Assembly: GCA_003116995.1 (NCBI GenBank) | Contig: BDSL01000027.1 | Span: 620,001-684,000 of the forward strand | DNA: 64,000 bases | Reading direction: 5' to 3' | Origin: Yamagishiella unicocca | Taxonomy: Eukaryota > Chlorophyta > Chlorophyceae > Chlamydomonadales > Volvocaceae | Shown: one piece after another, positions 1-10,781 of the stretch | Position numbering within the stretch: position 1 is the first letter of the stretch | Layout: every line of letters begins with the position of its first letter | Made by a program: the position numbers and the translations under genes | Notes under the pieces: model-generated | Told to the model about the DNA's origin: nothing | Seen by the model: only the letters and a program-made list of their open reading frames with translations | The model's database searches: none

Positions 1-1238
1 GATGCACTCCACCCGACTAGAAGGCTGCTGCTCGCAAAGAAGACTGGTAAGCTACAGGGCCACCAGATTTTGACACATGAAAGGCATGCGTACTAAGCGT
101 AAAATGGGGATCGCGAATTGTGCCGCCAAAGAACGTAAGCATCGCTGGACTTGGCTTAATCGAGGAATCTCACATTTGCAACAGTACACCGCAACTACCA
201 TTGGCGCCATCCTGCTTTTGGGGCCTCATTTTTGGTGAATATTTCCAGCCTGAGTACTTCCAGTCTGAAACCTTATGACTAGGTACTAGCCGCAGCATGC
301 GAGCGAAAGGTAGGGCTTACTCACACTTTAAAGTCGGAGGAGGGGCAACGCGCGCAATCGTGCAACATGCAGGGAAGAAAATGGCTGACGACAAATGCAT
401 CTCAAAAGTGCAGTTCGACGGATATATGAGTGTGTGATTCTGACACATCGAGGATGGATCGGCCGATCGCACGCACAGCGCTGGCAGGGATGCAGTCGAT
501 ACGTGGCACCCTTGGTACAGTCAGATTTTGGAGTAGCAGGGTGCCGTTACTATTCGTGGGCGCATTATCCGGGAAGGCCATTGATCCTGGATATACGGCT
601 CGATTTCGGACGTTCGGTTTTGGACGACAGCTCGGTCATCTTCATGGACAAGCAGTCACCATCACCACCGTAAGGGAGAGATGCAAGTATAAAGAAATAA
701 CCTTCAAGACTGGCCGCAACAAGAAAAATATTGGCGGGTTAGTGTTGGCTTCGGGCTCCAATCAGCTGTAAGTCGCGACGGCGGCTTCGTATGACGTTCG
801 TATGTCAGGCACAGATGGTTTGAAAGTCACGAGACACCTTCAGTCGTCATCTGCAAGCAAAGGATCGGACACAAATGCTATCGCTGTCGATCATCAGGAT
901 AACCACGCCGGAGATAAACTGTGGTAACCTTCAGAAATCTGGAAATCGTTTCAGATCAGGCTAGAGCATAACTAAATTTCGGCCTAGGAAATCTCGATCA
1001 CATTTTCACTAGGTACTGCGCATCACGTTTGGCACCTTCAAACAAAGAGCAGTTACAGATTGCACCAGTTTCTAAGCCACACACTACTCATATGTCGAAG
1101 AAAAGTTAGCACACACACCCCAGTACCCGATGAAGGGATGGTGAAACAAATGCAGGTTGCTATGTCTGCTTCCACCTGCTGAGCCTCGAGCATACTCGAG
1201 CATACCGTGTAGGTGCTGCTGCCCCGCACTGCTTGCAG
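1..1238. other. Left flank, no gene recognised
   Basis: Short open frames occur here (for example around 395-770), but none shows a hydrophobic leader, a conserved domain or consistent splice signals. The first exon of the CAP-domain gene that begins at 1239 needs an upstream phase-1 donor. No ATG followed by a signal-peptide-like segment was found here, so that exon may lie to the left of the window. Confidence 0.4.
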
Positions 1239-3743
1239 TGTGCAAGAGGCGTGCCGGATACACCGCCAAGCCTGACGTGGACCACGCCGGTGATGACATT
1301 GACAATTTTGGTGCGGAGGCTTTTACGAAGTGCACTGCCGACCCAAAATGCAAGGGATTCAACAGTGGGGGTTGGGCGAAGACCATCGTGTCGCCTACCA
1401 GCCGTGCAAACGGTTCTTGCTTGTACGTCAAAAAGAAGAAGCAGCGAACCCCGACGGGTAAGTGCAACGGGTAACTTGCCGGAAATAAAGCAAAAATAGG
1501 CATTTTAGGAGGCCAAGAAACGGCGATAGACTTGCCGCATCATTGGTAATAGTGCCGCAACGCTTGCCGGATCATTGGCAATAGTGCCGCAACCTTGTGT
1601 ATATGCATGTGCCTTAATGTGTGTTCGAAAGGTGCGCTTACTCCTATCGATCCACTCAACGCAGCATGGACGTCTCTTGCTTGGGCGGAATGCCGCGGGT
1701 GCTGTGCGAGCGTGCTGCTCGCATGCTTGTGGCGTTCCAGTCACCTCGTGACCCGCTGGCGGCGACTCCAGGCGTGTGTCGCTGGATATGGAGCCTTGTT
1801 TTTAGTCCTGCTTGCTCCCCATTTCATCCGTGCTGCGGAATGCCCACGCATCTCATTGACTGTTGAACGTATGCATCATCCTCAGGATTAGGTACAATGA
1901 GTGACTCCGGCGCTTGCCTTCCCCCTGAGCTGAACCAGCCCAAACGCTCCGGAACCGAGCGGCCGTACGACAAAGCCATGCGAACCGAACTAAATAACTA
2001 ACATTGCGATCCCCGCCGTACACCCTGCCTGCGCCTGCTAGCTGCGTTGCCGACGGTCTGCAAGGCGGCGTATGCCGGGTACACGGTCACGCTCAATGTG
2101 GACCACTATGGCGATGACATTGAAAAAGTCGACGTAGAAGCTGCTGCTGCGGAGTGCAGTGCCGATGCGAGCTGCAAGGGGTTCAACAGCCGCGGCTGGA
2201 TGAAAACGATTGTATCGCCAACCGCGGAGAAAGTGGGCACGTGCCTATACGTCAAGAATATTGTTGTGCCAGCACCCTCAGGTCGGTCGGTTTACGTGAA
2301 CATACCGGTAGACGCCCTGTGGATTGTCGTTTCCGTTACTTGTGGGCACCATCCACGGCATGCAGGTTGGCAGCAGGCGCTTGGATGAAGAGATGGGTGC
2401 GTCCTGTCTTGATGGATATTGTTTTAAGTGCAGCAGGATCAAGGAATCCATCCAAATATCAGCCACGCATGCGCGTTTCGTTGCACAGCGCCCACCCTGA
2501 CGCAGTGGCTACCCGGCATACGTCAACTGCATCACTGTGATTCGTGAACACTAGAACAAAATTGTTTTCCCTGGCTAAAGTAGCATTTATGTTGGGTATA
2601 GGAAGCACACACGTGAACGCACGCATCCGTGTGTTTTCCGGGACATCTAGGTGACAGCGCCCTCCAAGCCAAGGTGCCAAGACGGCAGTCGGGAGTAATG
2701 TACGGGGGCTTTAGGGCTTGGAAAAGTCTACATACCCCATATCCTATTTTTACGTCAGCACAGTCGACGACCCCGCCACAGGTGCCTCAGGCTGCTCGGA
2801 CGGTGGTGCGGTGTTGGACAGCCACAACGAGTATCGCAGTCGCCATAGCGCCCAAGCTCTTGAATGGAACGCGAGGCTTGAGAGCGAGGCTCAGGTAGGT
2901 TGCTGGTGCATAACACGGAAATCGACCATACTGAAGATGTTTGTGGTTGTATGTAGTACTCAATCAGCAATGACAAAGTATGTTTTTGCAAAGCTGACAT
3001 GGGTTATCGGTGTCGTAATTACTGGTAATGGGGGGAAGCGCAATTTAGTATGTCGCGATTCGCCCTCCGGAAGTCCGAAGTACTTCCTTGGCATTCAACC
3101 CATGATGAGCCCCAGTCGGCATTGGGCATGTGGCACGACCCCAACCAAGGGTCGCGCGACGGCGAGCATGCGTTGTTGTAATCGTTACAGTGGGCTCCAG
3201 CAGCGAGCATGCGTGATGTGTCCGTTGCCTTAGAAGTCACGGCGTTACTTGCATGAGGCATGTACACGTCAAAACCCGATGTGTCTTCAATCCTGATAAT
3301 GAATGGCATCACACGGGGGTACTGACATCATTCGTTCGCTGCGTCCGGTTGCGCACACCTGCCCGCAGAGCTGGGCGGCCAGGCTGGCGGGCCAGGGCTG
3401 CGGTCTGCAGCACGCGTCAGGTATATCGTCTGGAGAGAACCTGTTTGCGATGTACCAGTCCAGCGCAATGCCTCAGTCATCCATGAAGTGCGGCACTGCG
3501 GCTGACCGTTGGTACGCTGAGGTGAAGGCGTACCGCTTCACCACGCGCCCGTGGACCGACAACGAGGCGAACTTCAAGAACATCGGCCACTTCACGCAGA
3601 TGGTGTGGCGAAGTACCACCCACCTGGGCTGTGGTGCCGCCCAGGGGGCCGATCGAAAGTGTTACGTGGTGGTGTGCCGGTACTCGCCCGCCGGCAATAT
3701 CATAACAGATGGACTGTTTAACAGTAATGTACGTCCAGCTTAG
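1239..3743 (+). CDS. PAN/apple-like repeat plus CAP (SCP/PR-1) domain protein, 5' end missing
   Basis: Four exons join in frame: 1239-1457, 2042-2281, 2764-2894 and 3369-3743, each with AG/GT borders. The first two each encode one copy of a roughly 70-residue Cys module with the shared pattern DHxGDDI, C-x-AD-x-x-CKGFN, GWxKTIVSPT and C-LYVK, which resembles PAN/apple-type binding modules. The last two encode a CAP domain: HNEYRSRHS, SGENLF and HFTQMVWRSTTHLGCG hold the His/Glu residues typical of CAP proteins, and CRYSPAGN is the usual C-terminal motif. CAP proteins are normally extracellular and bind sterols or lipids, or act in walls and defence. Here the paired Cys modules suggest binding to glycans or matrix. 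The protein ends five residues after the GLFNSNV motif at a TAG. No signal peptide exon was found, so the N-terminus is incomplete. A GTACGT just before the stop could act as a donor, giving a longer form. Confidence 0.8.
1531..1592. repeat. Two-copy 30-bp tandem repeat in CAP-gene intron
   Basis: Positions 1531-1560 and 1563-1592 are near-identical 30-mers (two mismatches) separated by 2 bp, inside the intron between the two Cys-module exons. Confidence 0.85.
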
Positions 3744-6181
3744 ATGGGCGACGGATGCAAGGCCGAGTGTTAGGATGCACTGCTGCCGACGCCACATCAA
3801 ACCACAGCGACTGGACCGCAGAGCGAGTGCGTGGGAGCGAATTAGGATGAAGCAGTGCAGTGAGGGCGGCGAAATCGAGTAGGCGCTGCGCTGAGGCATG
3901 TATCCAGGCAACACTACCAGTAAATGCATCGATGCAAAACTTGTGGCATGCGTAGGGTCAGAAGCATGTTGAAGCAAGCTTAGCCATGGGACGACATGGC
4001 TACCCACCTTTTCATGCCAGCTACCAGTAGGCATACTGTTTCCAAGCACACATGTGTACTGGTGCTTACGTCTTACCTTGATCCCTTATCTGGGAGGTAT
4101 TGCATCACAATCATTATGAACCGCTCGCACACTGGATGTGATGTGTTCGTTGCGACGGCGCACGGTTGGGACCAAATTCCAACCATCGTGCCTGGTTGCT
4201 TGGCGCGTACAGGGCTGTTTACCGTACTTATGTACCTTAGTTGTCTAGGGACGCTGCTAGTGCGCCCCCGTCGTCATGCGCTGCTTAGCTGGATGGAAAT
4301 GGTCAAGTGGAATGCTCAGGAATGCTCCATGAAATATACCGACAGTCAGGGCACTGTTCGTATTGCGGGTGTCTGAGCTGCTGCGGTGGTCCGGAGGCAC
4401 AGGGAGGCACAGGCGAACGTCGCTTTGTTATGCTTCTTGCGAACGTGTTTCGGCATTGAATTGGTCGGCAATGTGTGGCCACGTATAGCAGGATGGAAGC
4501 TTATTAATGGTTCCTCCATTGCCTGTTAACTAGGTGAAGATGGGCGAGGCAGCAGGCGGAAGGGAGGTTCGTATCCGATCGATGTCAGCTATGTTGTATC
4601 CCATGTGCTGCCGACGTTAAGAACTTGACATTCGCGGATGTGATTCAAAGGGGGTCCTCAGAAAGCAGAGACGCCGTGCGACGCGTGCAAGGGTCGAGGG
4701 AAGTGAGCGGCGGATCGCCGTGTTTGACAGGAGTGGAATGGCGATGTGGAGTGATGTTGGATTGGTCCATCGACCATATCCATGCAGCAAGGAGAGCGGC
4801 TCGTAGTGGACATTTTGTAACCCATGCACCTCCACCTCCCTTTCGATTAGCACGCGGTACGAATGCTGTCTTTCTTGCTGGTGGTCCTTGTACCCGGATT
4901 GGCGCGAAAAATCATGTGTGAGGCAAATGTTTCCTGAATGACAGACAAATTACGGCTGGATCCGTTTGTCTGCAGAACGAACGACTGGCCGCGTCAGTAC
5001 ACATCTGCCACGAAATACAACAGAATATTCAGTTGGCCAAAAGGCCTCGGTCTACATTGGCAGCCACCATACCACAACGGTCAGCACGTACGGCGCGCGT
5101 GAAGCTGATCATCGGCAGTGCATAGATGCCCGGACGATAGTGCAGATGCCTAGATCTCACGTATAGTCGCCCGACGCTAGTTGGCGCCGGCTGGCTCGTC
5201 CATACCAGCGCTCTCCATGCGAGTAGTGCTAGCTTTCCCCTACTTGAGGCAATGCGGACGATCACGTGTTGCAAAGCCTCGTCGCGTTTGTCCAGAAAAC
5301 CATGCAAGTTTTCGTCCCCTACCGCGCACTACCACGTTGTCATGCTTCCTCGTTCACGGGTTTCCTCACAACCACCGCGCACTACCCGGCAACCGACAAC
5401 CGGCAGGCGTCACGTCTACACACCAAGTCGCCAACCCCGCACTACTTCTTGGTCACGGTCCCTCCTGGTTTGTAACTATGACAAACTCCCATCAGTCACA
5501 ATCCGCAACGAGGCAGGCAGGCAGCTGGCCCTAGCGCCTCACGTAATCGCGGCAGCTTAACTTCACCTCTCCCTTCACCTCTCCCCCCCCCTCTCCCTCA
5601 TTCCTGCATTACTTCCACGATACCCGAACGACAAGGACCTGTGAATGCGGCTGCTGCTCTTGGCAGCGGGCATGAAAAGGAAGGATGGTTTACCTAGTGG
5701 GAATGCATGTCGTCGTCGGAAGAATGCCCGACGCCTGCTAGTACGGCACCGAATGCAAGCTCGCCCTCGAGACATGCTCGTCCGTCCTGCAACTGTCCGT
5801 CGTACATGTACAGCACATGCAGGCTTGATACAGCGTCCGTGCCTTTCCAGCACCCACACGGCAAGCTCTAAACCGACACAGCCCGCGGGCGCTCCCAGTT
5901 GCGGCGGTGCTGCTCACCCAATGATGACCTCCCGGCAGCATAGCTCCCTCCACAGCCCGCGGGCGCTCCCAGTTGCGGCGGTGCTGCTCACCCAATGATG
6001 ACCTCCCGGCAGCATAGCTCCCTCTCACATGCAACAGTGTCGCCCCATGCCTACCCACCTACCCACCTACTCCCCATTCCAGACTCCACCAGACCACCCA
6101 ATGTTCCATTCCCATGTCTCATTGCCGATCGCGCCCACTCATCACAAACATAAATCATACATCAATAGGCGCACCATCAGC
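3744..6181. other. Gene-poor stretch between convergent genes
   Basis: This is the 3' side of both the CAP gene (+) and the lectin-type gene (-). Open frames are short and not supported by splice signals or motifs. It should hold both 3' UTRs. The only clear structure is the 74-bp tandem duplication near its right end. The 5570-5600 part is pyrimidine-rich. Confidence 0.5.
5877..6024. repeat. Perfect-looking 74-bp tandem duplication
   Basis: Positions 5877-5950 are repeated directly at 5951-6024 with no difference seen by eye. The copy lies about 160 bp downstream of the stop codon of the minus-strand lectin-type gene, probably in its 3' UTR. The near-identity implies a recent event or an assembly duplication. 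Confidence 0.9.
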
Positions 6182-8975
6182 TCAGTGGATGTCGTGGACG
6201 GCCTTGAGCGCCGAGCGGCGGCGCGAAAACGTGACGTAAGCCACCACGATTCCGATCAGCAGCGCAAGACCCACTCCCGTCACGAGGCCTGCTATAAGGC
6301 CCACAGTGCCCGAGCTCATCTTCTCCGAGCTATCCTCCCCGCTCTGCAGCACGCTTGCCGGGGGCAGCGTGTCGGGGTACACCGTTGCCAGGAGCGTCGC
6401 TCGGAGGGGGATGCCGATGAGATACTTCAGGCGAAATTGGTTTTGGAAAATGGAGGAGGGCGTGTTGACGAGGCGGAAGAGGTAGGTGGCGGAGGACACC
6501 TCTGTGATGGCTAGCGGCAAGCTCACTAGCATCCGCACCACGGTGGCGCCGTCCGTGTTGGCGTCCTGGAACATCTCGCGAATGGTCACCTGTTCGATGC
6601 GCGGTTGGGACAAGGCGTCGGTCACGGTAGTGGTACGTCGTGGTAGGAAGGGCCGGGCGATGTCGTACTAGTAGGCCCCGGGCGGGGAAGCGCATCAGGC
6701 CTAGCAACGGGGAAACACGCCAGGGCCGGCGACCTCACGCAGTACGCGACCACCCAGACACGCGCCCGAAAAAGCGGCGCTCCCGTTCGGGACGTTTTGG
6801 ATGTCCACGCAGCGCAGTACCACAGCCCACGTGCCACGCCGGTGACCGAAACAGGCAACGCATGCGCCATCAGAAGGTATGGCGGCACCTTCCCTCCCTC
6901 CGCCCCTATCCGCCCCAGGCGCATGTCGTGCGGCGCACCGTTGTGTCAGCTCCAGGGAAGGCGTCAGCAACCAGCTGCATGATCTCGGCCGCGAACTCGT
7001 CCTTGCGGCCTGGGGTGCTGACCAGCGCGATGTAGTCCATGTTGAAGCGAACCTCCACGTATCCCGACAGCGGCCGATACGGGGGGCTCGGCGGCGGAGG
7101 GCTGTACGGCAGAGGGCCCTTACACATGTACAGCAGCCTGCGAGAGGCGAGGGCAACAATGCAGTGCAATTAAGATCAAGTAAAGAGGGGGTGGACAAGC
7201 TGTCCGTTTAGCACCGTCGGCGGCTACTGCGTCAAGCTGCCCCCCCTCAGCCTACACGGACCTTCCTCGCACCCGCCAGCGATCTTCCTTTCCCCCACAC
7301 TCCTATCAGCCGGGCAGGGTAGCCGCCTGCGGCCAGCGTCAGGCCCGGCCAGACAACGCAACGCTCGCACTACATGCGCCCGCCCCCACCTGGCGGCCTC
7401 CTCACACCACGAGGCAGTCGCGCGCAACCCCACCCCCCGCGAACAGCTACTTCTCATACCACACACCCATTGGGCATCCGCCCGGCGACCTCCTTACATT
7501 GTGAGGCAGTTGCGCACCAGCAGCCGGGGGCTGCGCGCCGTCTGGTAGCCCCCCAGGAAGGGCCCCACCATCCTGTCCGTGAGCGACGCGCAGCAGCCGC
7601 GGGCGTCTGTGATGCAGTCTGGGTCCACCATCTGGATGTAGTCATCGATGGCGCTGCCGTCGATGGCCGGCACCTCGCCGCCGTCCGCGAACTCGTAAAT
7701 GGTTTTGTTGGCGCGTCGCACTACACCCACCCAGAACTCGGGCGCGTAGGTGTACTCCCAGCCAGATGTGAAGATGTTGTAGAGCTCCTGGTTGCCGCTG
7801 GACCAGGAGGCCAGCGTCATCGAACGAGACCTGCCGGCGTTAGGGCGTGGGCGCGGATGTGTTGGGTCACCTACAAGCGACGTGTGCTCGTGTGCTAATC
7901 AAGGAAATAAAGCAGGGAGTCGAGATCCAGTGTGTGGGCGTGTATTCGGATAGTAATATGGGCGTATGGGCGTGGGCGTGGGCGCGGCCGCTGCACGCGG
8001 CTGCCGCCTGCTGGCTCGCGCCTCACCTGCACACCTCCAGCGCAGTGGTCCAGCTGGCTTGCGTCTTATACAGGTAGTAGGTTGCGACGGTGGTTGTGAA
8101 GGTGTGATAGGTCATATCTGAGGCGAGGCACGGGAATATTGCGACCAATCAGTAGTTGTGTCGGTGTTGGGCCGACCCAGATGCCCCAAATTTTGGTCGT
8201 AGCTACGCGGATTCGGTCATCTACGTGTGATAAAAACGGTGTTGCAGTTCCTTGCGGATCGTGGCTACGAGCAGTCCCCCTCGACAGGCGAGTGCTGTCA
8301 ATGGGGCTAAATGGGGCCTATGGACCAGCATCTTGTCGCTGGATCTGCTATTCGCCCCTCTTAAGAGATCCAACGTACTTGCAGGGGGTCTAGGTGGTGC
8401 AGCAGGCACCAGGGGCGGCGCGGGAGGTGGCGAGGGCGGTAAGGGGGGCGAAGGCGGATCAGGCGGCGCGGGAGAAGGCGGAGGTGGTCGAGGAGGGGGG
8501 GGAGGTGGTGAGGGAGGCAACGGGCTTGGAGGAAATGGGGACGGTGGCGGCGAAGGCGGTGGCTTGGGCGGCGGCGAGGGCGGGCGGGGAGACGGAGGAG
8601 GCCGGGGTGGCTGAGGCGGCCGCAGCGGTGCATTTTGACAGGTACCTGAAGATATATGGCGTTCAATGTAGAAAATGTTTGGTACCTGTTGTTATGCCGC
8701 ACACCAAGTCCATGAGAGATATTCGCGGTAAGGTCTGCTGACCCTAAGCCAAAGTGACACAGGCGAGACGCATTTTTGTGAATATCGTACGTAAACAATA
8801 TGTATGTACTGATCAGTGCAAACCTGTTGGCAAGGCATGGTGCGCAAGGAAAATGCTTCAAGCCCTCACCTGGTCGAAAAGCACCTAGGAGAAATATAAG
8901 CAAAATGCTAGCAAAATGCCATCTCCATCTTGTTGGGAGAAGCCGCCGCGCTTCAGGCCTTACAAACGTCTCCAT
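6182..8975 (-). CDS. Signal peptide, Pro-rich stalk, C-type-lectin-like domain, single-pass membrane protein
   Basis: Exons on the minus strand: 8975-8870 (signal peptide with core FASILLIFLLGAF), 8645-8379 (about 85 residues of PPSPPP-type stalk), 8117-8027, 7830-7498, 7137 to about 6941, roughly 6866-6755, and 6667-6182. Phases agree across the first five. Exons 3 and 4 encode a C-type-lectin-like fold: TYYLYKTQASWTTALEVC, then MTLASW, FWVGVVRR, TIYEFADGG and paired Cys near the end. Exon 5 starts with a second short Pro run, then a roughly 60-residue segment I do not recognise. The last exon ends in a 25-residue helix (VGLIAGLVTGVGLALLIGIV) and a basic tail of about 16 residues, so the domain points outside the cell. 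C-type lectins usually bind sugars or proteins; a surface receptor or adhesin for the glycoprotein matrix is an inference. The exon near 6800 has an unclear acceptor. Confidence 0.8.
7311..7354. repeat. Dispersed 44-bp sequence, copy A (lectin-gene intron)
   Basis: This stretch in the intron at 7138-7497 matches 63663-63706 over about 44 bp with roughly seven differences, sharing the core GGCCAGCGTCAGGCCCGG. Both copies lie in or beside introns of minus-strand genes. Confidence 0.7.
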
Positions 8976-10781
8976 GTTACACACAACTGCAGTCGTGTGC
9001 GGCTGCAACTAGAAACCCGCACCAAGAAGCCATAAGGCCAGCTTCCATACTTGCGTCATAATAGCAATAGGCACACGGCGACGCTTTCGTGTCGGCTCCT
9101 AGTCGTCGTGTCCTCTTAGAGCGTGGAAAACAACTTCGTTAACACTACAGCTTATCCTAGGCAGTTATTTATGGGATGCATTAATGCTTTTCACTAGGTA
9201 CAAGGTAGGAACGCGATTGCAGTAAAACACGGGATGTCTTTGAGACGAAGCCGCTCCCCAAGATTATGTAGTATCAAATGAATGTGCCAATGGGTACGCG
9301 ATGTAGGGGTCGAGTCAATAAGTTGCAGGACGTCGGAGGTAAAAGAGGTTAAGGAACGGAACGAAAGGCAACCGACGCCGGGAACACCCAAAAAGTTAAA
9401 ACGCTTGATGCGCTTGAGGAACGCTTCTCGTGCTGCTGCAGAGAGCATCAAGCCGGTGCGGTCATACCGCGGGCACATTGGGACGCCGAAGCAGCGAACA
9501 CTCCACAGGCCACACACGGCCACACAGAATGAAGGACTGGGGCAAAGCCGGAAGCCCGGGCGCCATGGCACCAGGCATGGCACCAGGCAGATGCGGCCCC
9601 GCACAGAATCCACTTTCCACACCAGCACTAATTAAGTCGCGTCTGGGGAAGGGGTTACGGACCGCCACAAAAGCAAACGGCACCCAACCGCCCACGGAAT
9701 CGGATACATGGGCCTCACACCACCCTAGCCACGGGGGGCACCCCGCCAAGCTAGCCCCTGCTAGCCCCTGCCCGACGATCTAATGCAGCGATGGAGTAAC
9801 ATGGGTACGAATGTGTCTGTATTTGAGGGTGCTTCTACACCCAGGTACGCTCCTGAAGGCCACAGGCTGAGAGGGCTGCCACACGAATCGTCGCTGGTTT
9901 CCCAGGTACATTCTGGTGTCCCCTCTTCGGGATCAACGCGCGGACGCACACGTCTCCTATCAGTATCTCGCGTGAGCTCGAAAGGCACCTGGACGCTTTT
10001 GGACAATAAGGGTGCAGATTTGGGAATCGGCATGAATGAGGTACGTGTGAGTTTCCTACGTGTGGTGTCGGGATTTGTCAGGTTCCGTCGGGTAACCAGG
10101 TTTCCCTGCTGGGGACCAAGCGGAACCAAACGTAACGAACCGCCCACTGCGTTTGGTTCCAATCGCGCACTGCAGTTTTAACCGTAAAGCGAAGGCGACG
10201 GCCAGCCCACGGCAGCAGGAGCCAGCATGTGATCTCGTGGGTGGTTTGTTTGAGGGGAAGGCCCGGCCTCGGCAGGCTTGCGGACAAGGCTGGCATAGGC
10301 TGGCGTAGAGCGTGGCACACGAGACACGACGCAGCGACACGATGGGGTGTTCGAGAGGTGGCGGAGCCATCACATTTTTCGTTGAGGAACGTTCCTGAGT
10401 ATCATAAGCGCGCAGATGGGCCGCAGCAACGTGCCCAAAAAAGTCTTGTCCATCCGCTTGAGAGGCCCAGGTTGCGCAGGCCCGCACAGGCAACTAGCCT
10501 GCCCTGTCCTCGTATGCGTTGCGTAAAGTACGATACGTTTGCGCCGTGTCTTGCTGTGATCCGTAACCTCCTAAAGGGCTCGTCCATCACTGGTACGGCA
10601 CTGTGCTAAATGAAAATACGCCAAACTAACTGTGAGGCTTGTTACCACGAAAGCGTCGGCATCAGGGGCGCCTGGGGAGCGCTGCTACATTCGCCTTTCG
10701 CGTCGTTGCCCCACTTGAGTACCGTATACAGAACACTGTCGACATCAGACTAGCTATTGCAGTAACTTAGGCTCTGGAAAC
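8976..10781. other. Intergenic region between divergent genes
   Basis: This lies between the start of the lectin-type gene (-) and that of the complex I subunit gene (+), so it should contain both promoters. No open frame here has convincing coding features. A short duplication (GGCACCAG core) lies around 9564-9590. Nothing else was recognised. Confidence 0.5.

Noticed and set aside
8252..8614. Plus-strand Gly-rich open frame
   Set aside because: It is the antisense of the Pro-rich stalk exon of the lectin-type gene; the minus strand has a signal peptide, splice sites and phase.
9282..10609. Several 110-145-residue frames on both strands
   Set aside because: No conserved motifs and no matching splice sites; left as intergenic.
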